A stretch of 64,000 nt of DNA from Rheinheimera sp. 4Y26 (GCF_025245835.1 NZ_JAOBWS010000002.1:124001-188000); one strand, 5' to 3'. Shown: positions 44,526-55,262, counted from the first letter of the stretch. Numbers and translations are program-made. The notes: a model not told the origin generated them from the sequence alone.

Positions 44526-45449
44526 TTAATAAAAACCTTTATCTTCCGGGTTGGGTCTGGTTTTAAAACGCCGGTGCAACCACATATATTGCGCCGGATG
44601 TTTTAACACTGCCTGTTCTACCCACTGATTCACCCGGCGCACATCGGCGCTGTCGTCACCGCTTGGGAAATTCTGCAGTGCAGGCAGAGCTTCTACCAGA
44701 TAACCACCGCCATCAGGCAGGGCGCTGGTATAAATGGGCACCACACTGCAATTGGCGGCATTGGCAAATAACAAGGTGCCTGTGGTGCTGGCGGTTTGGG
44801 CCACGGCAAAAAAGGGCACAAACACAGCCCGGTTCGGGCCATAGTCCTGATCCGGCAGATAAAAACACACTTCACCTTCGTTCAGCGCCTGGATCAGGCC
44901 TTTGACATCTCTTTTGCCAATCATGTATTTGTTGCTGCGACTGCGGCCACGATACATAAAATATTCCATCACCGGATTATTGTGGGGCCGGTAAAAACCG
45001 ACACTTGGATGCGTCAGACCAAAAGCGCGGCCTGCGGCTTCCAGGTGCAACATGTGGCTGGCCAGCAATAACACCCCTTTACCTTTGGCAAGCTCAGCCT
45101 GAATATGTTCATAACCTTGAAAATGGGCCAGCTTTTTAAAACGCCAGTCCGGCCACCACCAGGCGATAATGGTTTCCACAGCGGCGCAGCCACTGTGTTC
45201 AAAATTCTCAAGTAACAGCTGTTGCCGCTCGGCAGCGGTTTTTTCCGGGAAACATAATTCCAGATTACGTGCCGCCACTTTACGGCGTGATTTCAGTACT
45301 TTGAGCATCAACCGGCCGAGGCTCCTGCCAAGGGCCATTAACCAGCGGTAAGGTAACCAGCTCAGCACATAAGCCAACGCCAGACCCAACCATAATAACC
45401 AAAAACGTGGATGCAACATCGACCACTGAAAAGGTGGGGCTTTAATCAC
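44526..45449 (-). CDS. Lipid A biosynthesis lauroyl-type acyltransferase (LpxL family)
   Basis: Inner-membrane acyltransferase that adds a secondary acyl chain to the Kdo-lipid IVA precursor. An N-terminal membrane helix (about residues 13-33), the catalytic HX4[D/E] motif as LLASHMLHLEAAGR, the FYRPHNNP region, and YMWLHRRFKTRP near the C-terminus all match LpxL/LpxM proteins. 307 residues, usual length. Chain-length specificity and the choice between LpxL and LpxM cannot be read from sequence by eye. Confidence 0.92.
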   Translation of the reverse strand: MIKAPPFQWSMLHPRFWLLWLGLALAYVLSWLPYRWLMALGRSLGRLMLKVLKSRRKVAARNLELCFPEKTAAERQQLLLENFEHSGCAAVETIIAWWWPDWRFKKLAHFQGYEHIQAELAKGKGVLLLASHMLHLEAAGRAFGLTHPSVGFYRPHNNPVMEYFMYRGRSRSNKYMIGKRDVKGLIQALNEGEVCFYLPDQDYGPNRAVFVPFFAVAQTASTTGTLLFANAANCSVVPIYTSALPDGGGYLVEALPALQNFPSGDDSADVRRVNQWVEQAVLKHPAQYMWLHRRFKTRPNPEDKGFY

Positions 45450-45552
45450 AACAGATCCTCGACAGAAAAAACCGGGGCATTGTAACGGAAATCAACAGAC
45501 AAAACAGGAGGGAGACAGGTCCAGCCTGTTGGCCGGACCTGTGCAGAGCAGA

Positions 45553-46866
45553 TTAAGCGCTCAGAGCTTTGTTCACTAAATCTAAATCGGCTTCGGTCAG
45601 AGTACCGGCTGCTTGTTTTAATGACAACACAGCCAGAATGTAATCGTAACGGGCTTTGGTCAGATTACGGCGGGCATCAAACAGGTTGCGGGTGCTGATC
45701 AGCACGTCAACAATAGTGCGGGTACCAACCTCAAAACCAGCTTCGGTGGCTTTTAATGCACTTTCCGCAGAAACGACGGCCTGCTCCAGTGCTTTAATAC
45801 CGGCAATAGCGGCGCCGACGTTGTTATAGTTCACGCGGATTTGACGCAGCACTGAACGATGACCCAGTTCTAAGTCTTCGCTGGTCGCCACATAATTGGC
45901 TCGTTGTACATCAGTATTGGCAACCACAGCACCACCTGAATAAATTGGCACTGCGAGGTTCACAGTCACAGAGTTGCTGTCTGTTTGTGGCGTGCGGTTT
46001 GAATCATCAATACCGGCTTTAGCCGTCAGGCCCACAGTTGGGTAGTGGCCACTTTCGGCTAAATCAATATTGTTTTGTGCAATTTCAACGGCCAGTTTAC
46101 GGGCTTTTAAATCCAGATTGTTTTCTTCAGCAATGGCGACCCAATCCACTGCATTGGCAGGCTGTGGTGCCGTTGCTTTAAAAGCAGTGGTGTTTAGCGC
46201 CGCTAAATCTGAATGATAAACGCCGGTAATTTCCTGCAGTGCTTCTTTGGCATTTTCCAGTGCATTGGTGGCGGAAATTTCACGGGCCACCACGCTGTCG
46301 TATTGTGCCTGCGCTTCATGCACGTCAGTAATAGCAGTTAAACCTACAGCAAAACGTTGTTTGGTTTGTTCCAGCTGACGTTCAACCGCACGTTTTTCAG
46401 CCACCACAAAGGTTAAATCGTCGTTGGCACTTAACACATTAAAATAAGCCTGAGATACACGCACAATCAGCGCTTGCAAGGCGGCGTTGTAATAAGTCTG
46501 GCCTTGTAACGCTTGTTTTTCTGCGTTAGACAACCGCTCCCAATCTGCCCAGTCAAAAATGCTTTGTGTCAGTGTCAGGTCGGCACCGGTACTGGTGCTG
46601 CTGCCGCGAACTACTGTGTTCTGGTTGGTCACTTGTTCGGCTGAGCTGCGGGTAATACCTGCAGCCAGGCTGATGGTTGGTAAAAATTGCGCTTTGCTGA
46701 CATCAATGCCGGCAGCTGCTGCGTCACGTTGAGCGGCTGTTTTTAATACCAGTGGGTCTTTTTTTAATGCCAGTTGATAGATATTTTGCAGATTTTCAGC
46801 GCTAACTTGCAGGCTCAGCAGACCAAAAGCGGCACAAATCAGTGAATTTAACAAGGTTTTCTTCAT
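45553..46866 (-). CDS. tolC: Outer-membrane channel protein TolC
   Basis: Forms the trimeric outer-membrane channel used by RND, MFS and type I exporters. A signal peptide (MKKTLLNSLICAAFGLLSLQVSA) is followed by ENLQNIYQLALKKDP, the classic TolC start, then two internally repeated halves of long helices and beta strands (TSIFDWADWERLSNAEKQA and the later VPIYSGGAVVANTDVQRA positions). 437 residues. It is the only outer-membrane channel in the window and a likely partner for the RND pair at 17.3-21.6 kb. Divergent from nudF as in E. coli. Confidence 0.95.
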   Translation of the reverse strand: MKKTLLNSLICAAFGLLSLQVSAENLQNIYQLALKKDPLVLKTAAQRDAAAAGIDVSKAQFLPTISLAAGITRSSAEQVTNQNTVVRGSSTSTGADLTLTQSIFDWADWERLSNAEKQALQGQTYYNAALQALIVRVSQAYFNVLSANDDLTFVVAEKRAVERQLEQTKQRFAVGLTAITDVHEAQAQYDSVVAREISATNALENAKEALQEITGVYHSDLAALNTTAFKATAPQPANAVDWVAIAEENNLDLKARKLAVEIAQNNIDLAESGHYPTVGLTAKAGIDDSNRTPQTDSNSVTVNLAVPIYSGGAVVANTDVQRANYVATSEDLELGHRSVLRQIRVNYNNVGAAIAGIKALEQAVVSAESALKATEAGFEVGTRTIVDVLISTRNLFDARRNLTKARYDYILAVLSLKQAAGTLTEADLDLVNKALSA

Positions 46867-46981
46867 AACCCAATCCTATGGAAAACTAAAAGTGAACGAA
46901 TAATATCGTGTTAGCGTACACTAAGTCACAATTAATGCGTAAAAGTTATACGCCCAAATGTAACAGAATGTGAGATCTAAT

Positions 46982-47617
46982 ATGTCTGAAATCAAGGGCA
47001 TCCATTATCCGGCATTTACGCAGGACGATTTGCAGATTATCGACCAGCATACCGTTTTTCAGGGTTTTTTCCGGATTAATCAGTACCGGATCAAACATAA
47101 ACTCTTTGCCGGAGGCTGGAGTGAAACCTTTAGCCGCGAGATGTTTGAACGGGGTCATGCTGTAGTGGTACTGCCTTATTGTGTAAAAACCGACAGTCTG
47201 GTGCTGGTAGAGCAATTCCGGCTTGGCGCAGCAGCAAGTAGTAGCACACCATGGCTGCTGGAAGCTGTGGCCGGTATGATTGGTGAAGGTGAAGCTTTTG
47301 AAGAAGTGGCACGCCGTGAAGCACAGGAAGAAGCGGGCCTGACTTTAGGCCGGTTATGGCCGATGCTGAGTTACTTAAGTAGCCCGGGCGGCACCACAGA
47401 GCGCATTCATTTATATCTCGGGGAGATTAACGGTGAAGTGACAACTGGTGTCTTTGGTTTGCCGCAAGAGCATGAAGATATCAAAGTGCATTTTGTCAGC
47501 CGGCAGGATGCGATGGCGCTGCTGCAGCATGGAAAAATTGATAATGCCGCAACGCTGATTGCACTACAATGGTTGGAATTACATCTGGCACAGGTGCGTG
47601 CCGCTTGGGAGTTGTAA
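46982..47617 (+). CDS. nudF: ADP-ribose pyrophosphatase
   Basis: Nudix hydrolase that splits ADP-ribose to AMP and ribose-5-phosphate. The Nudix box GMIGEGEAFEEVARREAQEEAGL (in part; about residues 95-117) is complete with the REXXEE core. SSPGGTTERIHLYLGE is the ADP-ribose-specific region after the box. Start ATG 46982 has GTGAG upstream. About 211 residues, normal length. First gene of nudF-yqiB-cpdA-yqiA-parE, the same order as in E. coli. Confidence 0.96.
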   Translation: MSEIKGIHYPAFTQDDLQIIDQHTVFQGFFRINQYRIKHKLFAGGWSETFSREMFERGHAVVVLPYCVKTDSLVLVEQFRLGAAASSSTPWLLEAVAGMIGEGEAFEEVARREAQEEAGLTLGRLWPMLSYLSSPGGTTERIHLYLGEINGEVTTGVFGLPQEHEDIKVHFVSRQDAMALLQHGKIDNAATLIALQWLELHLAQVRAAWEL

Positions 47618-47623
47618 ACGCAG

Positions 47624-48085
47624 ATGTCGCTGGCGGCCAAAAAAACAGCATACAAACCATATGTTCCTGATTTTCTTACTTTATGTGAGCGCAATTACGC
47701 ACAACTGCGTTTTTTATTGCCGGGGCTGCAGGCGGCAGTTTCACCGCGCATTGGCGACAGTCAGGTGATCCAGATCACCGAGCAGGAAGGTTATCGTATT
47801 CGGCTGCTGGAGCTTTGCAAATTTACCACTACCATCCGGATCGAACATTTAAGTCAGTCGGTGGCAGCCTGGTTAAGACCCCAGTTTGAAGTGCGGTTAT
47901 ACCATGATGCCCGTCTGGCCGAAGTAGTCGCCTGCCAGCAGATCCGCCGTTTTAAAGCTGTGTACGACTACCCCAATACTGACATGATGTTGCCCGATGA
48001 AAAACGCCAGATTAACTTGCTGCTGCGCGATTGGCTTACCTTGTGCCAGCGTCAGGGCTATCGGCGGGTTGAGACACTGAACTGA
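47624..48085 (+). CDS. yqiB: DUF1249 family protein YqiB
   Basis: 153 residues of the DUF1249 family: KPYVPDFLTLCERNYAQLRFLLPG at the start and QFEVRLYHDARLAEVVACQQ in the middle are the family blocks. Function unknown. The start is 6 bases after nudF; the stop overlaps cpdA by one base, and the operon order is conserved in gammaproteobacteria. Confidence 0.93.
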   Translation: MSLAAKKTAYKPYVPDFLTLCERNYAQLRFLLPGLQAAVSPRIGDSQVIQITEQEGYRIRLLELCKFTTTIRIEHLSQSVAAWLRPQFEVRLYHDARLAEVVACQQIRRFKAVYDYPNTDMMLPDEKRQINLLLRDWLTLCQRQGYRRVETLN

Positions 48086-48882
48086 TGTTGTTAAGTTATA
48101 CTTTTGCGCCACAAGCCACTTACCGCTTGTTACAACTTTCCGACTGTCACCTGCTCGCCGACAAACAAGGCGAATATCAGCATATTCAACCTTATCAACA
48201 TCTCAAGCAGTTGTTATTGCGTTATCCGGCGACAAATTTTGACGCTGTGATTTTAACCGGCGATTTAACTCAGGATCACAGCCTGGCTTCATATCAGCAT
48301 CTCGCTGAGCTGCTGCACAACTGGCAACAGAACAAAGCAACACCGGTATTTTATTTGCCGGGTAACCATGACGATCCAGCCTTGATGACACAGGCTTTTA
48401 GCAAAGCGCCTTTTTATCATCACAGCTGGTTAAATTTGCAGGGCTGGACCCTGGGGTTACTCAATACCAAAGGGCCAACACCAGCAGGTGAATTTGATGC
48501 CACAAGGCGCAGTGCTTTGGCGTTGCAGTTAAATCAGCTCAGTACCCCGGTCTGGTTGTTTTGCCATCATCAAGCTGCGCCTGTTGGCAGTTTTATTGAT
48601 ACGCTCGGCTTGCAACAGCCGGAATTGTTCTGGCAGTTGTTGGCGCAATATCCGCAAGTCAAAGGGCTGGCACATGGCCATTGCCATTATGCCTACCAGC
48701 GGCTTTTTCATTTACCGCAGGCTGGAGACAGGCAGCTGCAGATTGTCGGTTGTCCGGCAACATCAGTACAATTTAAACAAACAGCAGACTGGCAAACCGA
48801 AGATTTGGGGCCTCAAGCTTGTGTCTGGACTTTTTCCGCCGGTGAAATACCGGCCGTTTCCTGGGAGTTTATCGGGCTGTGA
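48085..48882 (+). CDS. cpdA: 3',5'-cyclic-AMP phosphodiesterase CpdA
   Basis: Calcineurin-type metallophosphatase that breaks down cAMP. Metal ligands are seen in LSDCHLLAD, LTGDLTQDHS, PGNHDDP, FCHHQ and GHCHY, in the standard order. 265 residues, normal length. The start overlaps the yqiB stop as TGATG, and the end overlaps yqiA by 4 bases. Confidence 0.95.
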   Translation: MLLSYTFAPQATYRLLQLSDCHLLADKQGEYQHIQPYQHLKQLLLRYPATNFDAVILTGDLTQDHSLASYQHLAELLHNWQQNKATPVFYLPGNHDDPALMTQAFSKAPFYHHSWLNLQGWTLGLLNTKGPTPAGEFDATRRSALALQLNQLSTPVWLFCHHQAAPVGSFIDTLGLQQPELFWQLLAQYPQVKGLAHGHCHYAYQRLFHLPQAGDRQLQIVGCPATSVQFKQTADWQTEDLGPQACVWTFSAGEIPAVSWEFIGL

Positions 48883-49454
48883 GCAGTAAGTTAGTGGTGT
48901 ATTTACATGGCTTTGCCAGTTCGTCGCAGTCGGAAAAGGCGCTGTTAACCGCCGATTATTTTGCCCGCGAGCTACCACAACACCGTTTATTGGTGCCGGA
49001 TTTGCCTTATACCCCGGGCGAAGCCATGGCCTGTTTACAGGACTTGCTGCAGGGGCAAAGGCCGGATGCTGTGATAGGAAGCTCGCTGGGTGGTTTTTTA
49101 GCCACAGTGTTGGCAGAGCAGCATCAGTGTTATGCCGCCTTAATTAACCCGGCGGTGCGGCCACATTTATTATTGGCGAAACATCTGGGTCGTTATTACC
49201 ATCCGGTCAGGCAACAACATTACGAAGTCACGCAACACCATCTGCCGCTACTGGCGCAATTAGCCCCTGCCAAACCCAAAAATCCGGCGCTTTATCAGGT
49301 GTTATTACAAAGTGGTGATGAGGTGCTGAATTATCTGGACGCTGTCGATTTTTATCAGCATTGTCAGTTAGATGTACAAGAAGGCGGCGATCACAGCTAT
49401 CAGGGGTATGCCAACAGGCTGCCGGATATTGTCAAATTCTGCCAATTAGCGTAA
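48879..49454 (+). CDS. yqiA: YqiA-type alpha/beta-hydrolase esterase
   Basis: 191 residues. The nucleophile elbow is GSSLGGFLA (Ser near residue 69), opening strand VVYLHGFASSSQSEKA, and the His near the C-terminus in GGDHSYQGY. E. coli YqiA is an esterase of unknown natural substrate. Begins with GTG, overlapping the cpdA stop as GTGA. Upstream of parE as in E. coli. Confidence 0.94.
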   Translation: MSSKLVVYLHGFASSSQSEKALLTADYFARELPQHRLLVPDLPYTPGEAMACLQDLLQGQRPDAVIGSSLGGFLATVLAEQHQCYAALINPAVRPHLLLAKHLGRYYHPVRQQHYEVTQHHLPLLAQLAPAKPKNPALYQVLLQSGDEVLNYLDAVDFYQHCQLDVQEGGDHSYQGYANRLPDIVKFCQLA

Positions 49455-49535
49455 AACACTGGGGATCAATACAGTGACTTTGCTCCAGCCGTTTTTTTAA
49501 AGCGGCTGGCATGCCCACAGCAGCCAGAGAACAGC

Positions 49536-51428
49536 ATGACTGAACAACTTTATAATGCCGATTCGATTGAGGTACTGACCGGTCTTGAGCCGGTGCAGCG
49601 CCGTCCGGGGATGTATACCGACACCACCCGCCCGAACCATATGGGGCAGGAAGTCATTGATAACAGCGTCGACGAAGCGCTGGCGGGGCATGCTGATCAA
49701 ATTCAGGTGATCTTACACCCGGACCAATCACTGGAAGTGATCGACAATGGTCGTGGTATGCCGGTCGATATTCACCCGGAAGAAGGTGTCAGTGGGGTGG
49801 AGCTGATTTTATGCCGCCTGCACGCCGGTGGTAAATTTTCCAATAAAAACTATCAGTTCTCCGGTGGTTTGCACGGTGTGGGTATTTCGGTAGTGAATGC
49901 CTTGTCGACCCGGGTGGAAGTTGCAGTGCGCCGCGACGGCAATGTGTATGAAATGGCCTTTGAACACGGTTTTAAAGTGTCTGAACTGGCCATTACCGGC
50001 ACTGTCGGCAAACGCAATACCGGCACCAGAGTAAGGTTTTGGCCGGATCCGAAGTATTTTGATTCGAATAAATTTTCGGTTAGCCGGTTATTGCATGTGC
50101 TCAAAGCTAAGGCGGTATTGTGCCCGGGGCTTACCGTCAAATTTGAAGACAAAGTGAACGAGCAAAGTTACAGTTGGTGTTATATCGCCGGTATCCGTGA
50201 CTATCTAGTCGATGCTGTCAAAGATATGGTGGCGCTGCCGGAAGCGCCTTTTACCGGCAGTTTTGCCGCCAGTCATGAAGCGGTGGAATGGGCTGTGCTC
50301 TGGCTGCCGGAAGGCGGCGAGCTGGTCACCGAAAGTTACGTGAATCTCATTCCAACAGCACAGGGTGGTACCCATGCCAATGGTTTACGCCAGGGCTTGC
50401 TGGAAGCTTTACGTGATTTTTGTGAATTCCGCAATTTATTACCCCGCGGTATTAAGCTGACGCCGGAAGATGTATGGGACAGGTGCAGTTATATTCTGTC
50501 GCTGAAAATGCAGGAGCCGCAATTTGCCGGTCAGACCAAAGAGCGTTTATCCAGCCGTCAGGCCGCTACTTTTGTCACAGGTGTGGTGAAAGACAGTTTT
50601 AGTTTATGGCTGAATGAACACACTGAAATCGCCGAGGCTTTGGCCGAATTTTGTATTAACAACGCGCAAAAACGCTTAAAAGCGGCGAAAAAAATTGTAC
50701 GTAAAAAAGTCACGGCAGGACCTGCTTTGCCCGGCAAACTGGCCGATTGCAGCGCGCAGGATGTCAGCCGCACTGAATTATTTTTAGTGGAAGGTGACTC
50801 AGCAGGTGGTTCGGCCAAACAAGCGCGTGACCGTGAGTTTCAGGCGGTGATGCCGCTGCGCGGTAAAATCCTCAATACCTGGGAAGTCGAGTCGGAACAA
50901 ATTCTGGCGTCGCAGGAAGTGCATGATATTTCGGTGGCCATTGGTATGGATCCCAATTCAGCCGACTTAAGCCAGCTGCGGTATGGCAAAATTTGTATTC
51001 TGGCCGACGCCGACTCGGACGGTTTGCACATTGCTACCTTGTTATGTGCGCTTTTTATGCAGCATTTCCGCACTTTGGTCGAGCACGGCCATGTGTTTGT
51101 GGCTATGCCGCCGTTATACCGCATTGATATTGGCAAAGACGTTTATTATGCCCTTGATGAAGAAGAAAAAAATGGCATTTTAGACCGGCTGGAAGCCGAG
51201 AAAAAACGCGGCAAAATTAACGTACAGCGTTTTAAAGGTCTGGGTGAAATGAACCCGCTACAGCTGCGTGAAACGACCATGGACCCGAACACCAGACGGC
51301 TGGTGCAGCTGACGATAGACGATGTACAGCAAACTTTTGACATGATGGATATGCTGCTGGCGAAAAAACGCGCCAATGACAGACGCGACTGGCTGGAAAT
51401 GAAGGGAGATCGCGCAGTCATTGCTTAG
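49536..51428 (+). CDS. parE: DNA topoisomerase IV subunit B
   Basis: ATPase subunit of topoisomerase IV, which unlinks daughter chromosomes. GHKL ATPase motifs are IDNSVDEALAGHA, VIDNGRGMPVDIH and GGLHGVGISVVNAL. The TOPRIM domain shows LVEGDSAGGSAKQARDR (about residues 414-430) and the metal-binding DADSDGLHIA. 630 residues, the length of ParE rather than GyrB, with no GyrB insertion. Followed by a TPR gene and then parC. Confidence 0.97.
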   Translation: MTEQLYNADSIEVLTGLEPVQRRPGMYTDTTRPNHMGQEVIDNSVDEALAGHADQIQVILHPDQSLEVIDNGRGMPVDIHPEEGVSGVELILCRLHAGGKFSNKNYQFSGGLHGVGISVVNALSTRVEVAVRRDGNVYEMAFEHGFKVSELAITGTVGKRNTGTRVRFWPDPKYFDSNKFSVSRLLHVLKAKAVLCPGLTVKFEDKVNEQSYSWCYIAGIRDYLVDAVKDMVALPEAPFTGSFAASHEAVEWAVLWLPEGGELVTESYVNLIPTAQGGTHANGLRQGLLEALRDFCEFRNLLPRGIKLTPEDVWDRCSYILSLKMQEPQFAGQTKERLSSRQAATFVTGVVKDSFSLWLNEHTEIAEALAEFCINNAQKRLKAAKKIVRKKVTAGPALPGKLADCSAQDVSRTELFLVEGDSAGGSAKQARDREFQAVMPLRGKILNTWEVESEQILASQEVHDISVAIGMDPNSADLSQLRYGKICILADADSDGLHIATLLCALFMQHFRTLVEHGHVFVAMPPLYRIDIGKDVYYALDEEEKNGILDRLEAEKKRGKINVQRFKGLGEMNPLQLRETTMDPNTRRLVQLTIDDVQQTFDMMDMLLAKKRANDRRDWLEMKGDRAVIA

Positions 51429-51495
51429 CCACTGGTTCTGAGTATACTGCCTGTGTTTTTGTGTAAATACGCAACGGGGATGCATCATTATTCTT

Positions 51496-52908
51496 ATGAA
51501 AAACCGAGGGTTGTGGGTTGTCTTTGTGTTGTTTTTTACCCTGTTTCTGCTGCCTGTGCAGGCAGCAGACGAGGTAAAACTACCGGACTGGCTACTGCAG
51601 GTTCAACAGCATAAATATAAAAAACCGGAAGCCATGTTGCAGCTGGCGCGTCAGCATGAAGCCGAATTTGGCAGCTGGCCAGTGCAGTTGCAGGCGGCCT
51701 GGTTAAACGAATTATCGCTGATTTATGAAGTGCTGGGCCGTTACCGCGATCAGCTCAGTGTGGCCGAACGTGGCCTGGCTTTAACCCACAATGAGCAAAG
51801 CAAAGTCCGGGTTGAGCTGTTATTCGGCATGGGTTTTGCGCTGGAAACCCAGCGTGAATATGACGCTGCCAACGACTATTACCAAAAAGGTATGGCGCTG
51901 GCTGAACAACTCAAAGATGAAAAACTGATTATTCAGGGCATGACCAATCTGGCGGCCATGTTGTCGGAAGACAGCGAAGATCCCAAAGCGCTGGATATGC
52001 TCAAACAAGCCTACGACAGAGCGGTAAAACTCAATGACAAAGAAATGCTGGCGCTGGTGCAGGCCGAGCTTGGCTTAAATTATCTGACTTTGGGCATTGA
52101 TGATGAAGCCAGGCAGTTCCTGGAAGCGTCTTTTCGTTTGTTTGATGAACTCGGCTGGGTCAAAAGTAAACTGACAGTTTGGTACAACCTGGCTTCCACG
52201 TACCGTTATTTAAAAAAGCCGGACAAAGCGCTGGAAATATTTGATCAGATGCTCAAAGTGAGCCTGGAACAAGAAGACCCGGTCAGTCTTTATTATGCTT
52301 ATATCGGCCTGGCCGGTACCAGTCGTGATGTTAAAAAGTTAGATGCAGCAATTACTTACATTGAAAAAGCCGAAACTTATTTGCCAAATTTGCAGTCGAC
52401 TTTTCAAATCAGCGAACATCATTTTATTAAAGCGCAAATTTACCGCAGTTTAGGTCAGAGTAATCTGGCGCTGCAGGAAGTAGCGCTGGCCAGCCAGCAG
52501 CTGGAAGGCAGCAAAAATACCTCGGATCGTTTTTATCTGCTGCATTTTGATCAGCTGCGCGCCAAGCTGTATGCCGACACCGGCGATTTTGAAAAAGCCT
52601 ATTACACCCTGGATAAATATTTTAAAGCTTATATCGACCTGCAGGACGATGAGCGTGACCTGGATGTGCAAAAGCTGCGGCTGAGTTTTGATGCCGAGCG
52701 CCAGCAGGCGCGCAATGCTTTATTGGAAAAAGACAATGAACTGCAGGCGCTGCGGTTACAGGAAATTGAACGCAACCGTCAGATGCAGTGGCTGTGGATT
52801 GGCATTTTTGCTTCCACATCTATGGTATTGCTGATGTTGTTATGGTGGCAGTGGCGTAGGCGTCGCGCTTTACAGCAAGCCATGTTAACGCCCACCACCC
52901 CGAATTAA
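51496..52908 (+). CDS. TPR-repeat protein with C-terminal transmembrane helix
   Basis: 470 residues: a signal peptide (about 1-23), TPR-type helical repeats (about 60-330), a coiled coil (about 385-430) and one transmembrane helix (about 431-451) with a basic cytoplasmic tail of 19 residues. It looks exactly like the sensory half of TPR-GGDEF membrane proteins but ends where the signalling domain would start. It may act with a partner or be a truncated relative. Lies between parE and parC in the same direction, with 67 bases to parE and 18 to the parC ATG. Confidence 0.8.
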   Translation: MKNRGLWVVFVLFFTLFLLPVQAADEVKLPDWLLQVQQHKYKKPEAMLQLARQHEAEFGSWPVQLQAAWLNELSLIYEVLGRYRDQLSVAERGLALTHNEQSKVRVELLFGMGFALETQREYDAANDYYQKGMALAEQLKDEKLIIQGMTNLAAMLSEDSEDPKALDMLKQAYDRAVKLNDKEMLALVQAELGLNYLTLGIDDEARQFLEASFRLFDELGWVKSKLTVWYNLASTYRYLKKPDKALEIFDQMLKVSLEQEDPVSLYYAYIGLAGTSRDVKKLDAAITYIEKAETYLPNLQSTFQISEHHFIKAQIYRSLGQSNLALQEVALASQQLEGSKNTSDRFYLLHFDQLRAKLYADTGDFEKAYYTLDKYFKAYIDLQDDERDLDVQKLRLSFDAERQQARNALLEKDNELQALRLQEIERNRQMQWLWIGIFASTSMVLLMLLWWQWRRRRALQQAMLTPTTPN

Positions 52909-52926
52909 GCTGATGTGGAACAGAAG

Positions 52927-55182
52927 ATGACTGAGATCGTCGTAACAGCCGATGGGCTGGAACAATTACCGCTAAGACGTTTTACCGAAGACGCTTATCT
53001 GAACTATTCGATGTACGTCATTATGGACCGGGCTTTGCCTTTTATCGGCGACGGTTTAAAACCGGTGCAGCGCCGTATTATTTATGCCATGTCTGAACTG
53101 GGTTTGTCGCATCTGGCCAAGTTTAAAAAGTCGGCCAGAACAGTGGGTGACGTGCTGGGTAAATTCCACCCCCATGGTGACAGTGCCTGTTATGAAGCTA
53201 TGGTGCTGATGGCGCAGCCGTTTTCTTACCGTTATCCGCTGGTGGACGGTCAGGGCAACTGGGGTGCACCAGATGATCCAAAATCTTTTGCCGCCATGCG
53301 TTATACCGAAGCCAAGTTATCGCGTTTTAGTGAGCTGCTGCTCAGCGAACTGGGGCAGGGCACTGTGGATTGGGTGCCAAACTTTGACGGCACCCTGGAA
53401 GAGCCCAAAACTCTGCCAGCCCGTTTGCCACATATTTTGTTAAACGGCATTACCGGTATTGCTGTGGGTATGGCCACCGATATTCCGCCACACAATGTGC
53501 GGGAAGTCGCCGCTGCTGCCTGCCATTTGCTGGATAACCCGACAGCGCAGGTGACCGACTTACTGCAATATGTGCAGGGGCCGGATTATCCGACTGATGC
53601 CGAAATTATTACGCCAAAACACGAACTGCAGGCCATGTACGAAACCGGTCGGGGTTCGGTGCGGATGCGCGCTATTTACACCCAGGAAGACGGTGACATT
53701 GTGATCACCGCTTTGCCACACCAAACCTCTGGCGCCAAGGTGCTGGAGCAAATTGCCGCGCAGATGAATGCGAAAAAGCTGCCGATGGTGTCGGATTTAC
53801 GTGATGAATCTGATCACGAAAGCCCAACCCGCATTGTGATAGTGCCACGCTCTAACCGTATTGACGTTGAGCAGCTGATGCAGCATTTGTTTGCCACTAC
53901 AGATTTGGAAAAATCCTACCGGGTGAATTTGAATATTCTGGGGCTGGATCAGCGCCCCAGAGTGAAAAACCTGCTGGAAATCTTACGTGAATGGCTGGTG
54001 TTCCGTCGTGAAACTGTTACGCGCCGGTTGCAGCATCGCCTGGATAAAGTGCTGGATCGCATCCATGTGCTGGAAGGTTTGTTAATCGCCTTTTTAAATA
54101 TCGACGAAGTGATTCGGATTATCCGCGAAAACGACGAACCCAAACCCGTACTGATTGCCCATTTTGGCATTACCGAGCGTCAGGCCGAAGCCATTCTCGA
54201 GCTGAAGTTACGCCATTTAGCCAAGCTTGAAGAAATGAAGATCCGCGGTGAGCTGGACGAACTTTCCAAAGAGCGTGACAAGTTGCAAAGCATTTTAGGT
54301 TCAGAGAAAAAGCTGACCAAACTGATTCGTGATGAATTAGAAGCAGACGCGCTGAAGTATGGTGACGACAGGCGCAGCCCGCTGGTTTCCCGCGGTGAAG
54401 CCAAAGCCCTGAGCGAAAAAGAGTTATTACCAAGCGAAGCCGTCACAGTAGTGTTGTCGGAAAAAGGCTGGGTGCGCTGCGCCAAAGGCCATGATATTGA
54501 CGGCAACAGCCTGCAATATAAAGCCGGAGATGGTTATAAGTCGTCGGCTATTGGCCGCAGTAATCAATATGCCGCCTTTATCGACTCCAGTGGCCGCAGT
54601 TTTGCCGCTGAAGCCCATGATTTACCTTCAGCCCGTGGTCAGGGTGAACCGCTGACCGGCCGTTTTAGTATTGTCGCCGGTGAAACCTTTGAGCATGTGC
54701 TGATGGCAGAAGACAATCAACAGCTTCTGCTTGCGAGCGACGCCGGTTATGGTTTTGTCGCCAGTTTCAGCGACTTACTCAGTCGTAATAAAGCAGGTAA
54801 AGCGTTATTGTCTTTGCCGGCCGGAGCTAAGGTGCTGACACCTTTGGCCATTCACAATCCGGACACCGATCAGGTGGTGGCTATTTCCAACGAAGGCCGC
54901 ATGCTGGTATTCCCTATTGCTGAACTGCCCAAACTCAGTAAAGGTAAAGGCAATAAAATTATCAGTATTCCATCGGCCAGAGCCGCGTCCAGGGAAGAGT
55001 ATGTCAAGCTGCTTGCCGTGGTGCCGGCTGAGTCTGGCATTACGCTGGTGGCGGGCAAACGCAAGATGACGATCAAAGCTGCTGATTTAGCGCATTATGT
55101 TGGTGAACGTGGCCGGCGCGGTAATAAACTGCCCAGAGGTCTGCAGCGTATTGATGAATTACTGGTGGGTGAAGTGGAATAA
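52927..55182 (+). CDS. parC: DNA topoisomerase IV subunit A
   Basis: Cuts and rejoins DNA in topoisomerase IV. Motifs are the opening [27 protein letters not shown] (in part), the catalytic tyrosine in [11 protein letters not shown] (Tyr126 from the ATG), and the quinolone-region [12 protein letters not shown]. The C-terminal domain (about 490-740) is a beta-pinwheel. About 751 residues, normal for ParC. I start at ATG 52927, which has GGAA 6 bases upstream; a GTG at 52915 gives four more residues. Confidence 0.97.
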   Translation: MTEIVVTADGLEQLPLRRFTEDAYLNYSMYVIMDRALPFIGDGLKPVQRRIIYAMSELGLSHLAKFKKSARTVGDVLGKFHPHGDSACYEAMVLMAQPFSYRYPLVDGQGNWGAPDDPKSFAAMRYTEAKLSRFSELLLSELGQGTVDWVPNFDGTLEEPKTLPARLPHILLNGITGIAVGMATDIPPHNVREVAAAACHLLDNPTAQVTDLLQYVQGPDYPTDAEIITPKHELQAMYETGRGSVRMRAIYTQEDGDIVITALPHQTSGAKVLEQIAAQMNAKKLPMVSDLRDESDHESPTRIVIVPRSNRIDVEQLMQHLFATTDLEKSYRVNLNILGLDQRPRVKNLLEILREWLVFRRETVTRRLQHRLDKVLDRIHVLEGLLIAFLNIDEVIRIIRENDEPKPVLIAHFGITERQAEAILELKLRHLAKLEEMKIRGELDELSKERDKLQSILGSEKKLTKLIRDELEADALKYGDDRRSPLVSRGEAKALSEKELLPSEAVTVVLSEKGWVRCAKGHDIDGNSLQYKAGDGYKSSAIGRSNQYAAFIDSSGRSFAAEAHDLPSARGQGEPLTGRFSIVAGETFEHVLMAEDNQQLLLASDAGYGFVASFSDLLSRNKAGKALLSLPAGAKVLTPLAIHNPDTDQVVAISNEGRMLVFPIAELPKLSKGKGNKIISIPSARAASREEYVKLLAVVPAESGITLVAGKRKMTIKAADLAHYVGERGRRGNKLPRGLQRIDELLVGEVE

Positions 55183-55262
55183 CCGTAATACGCCGGATTA
55201 TTTTGCCAGATAACAGCGGATCGCCGCTTTATTGCCACAGATCAAACCAGAACACCCGATAC

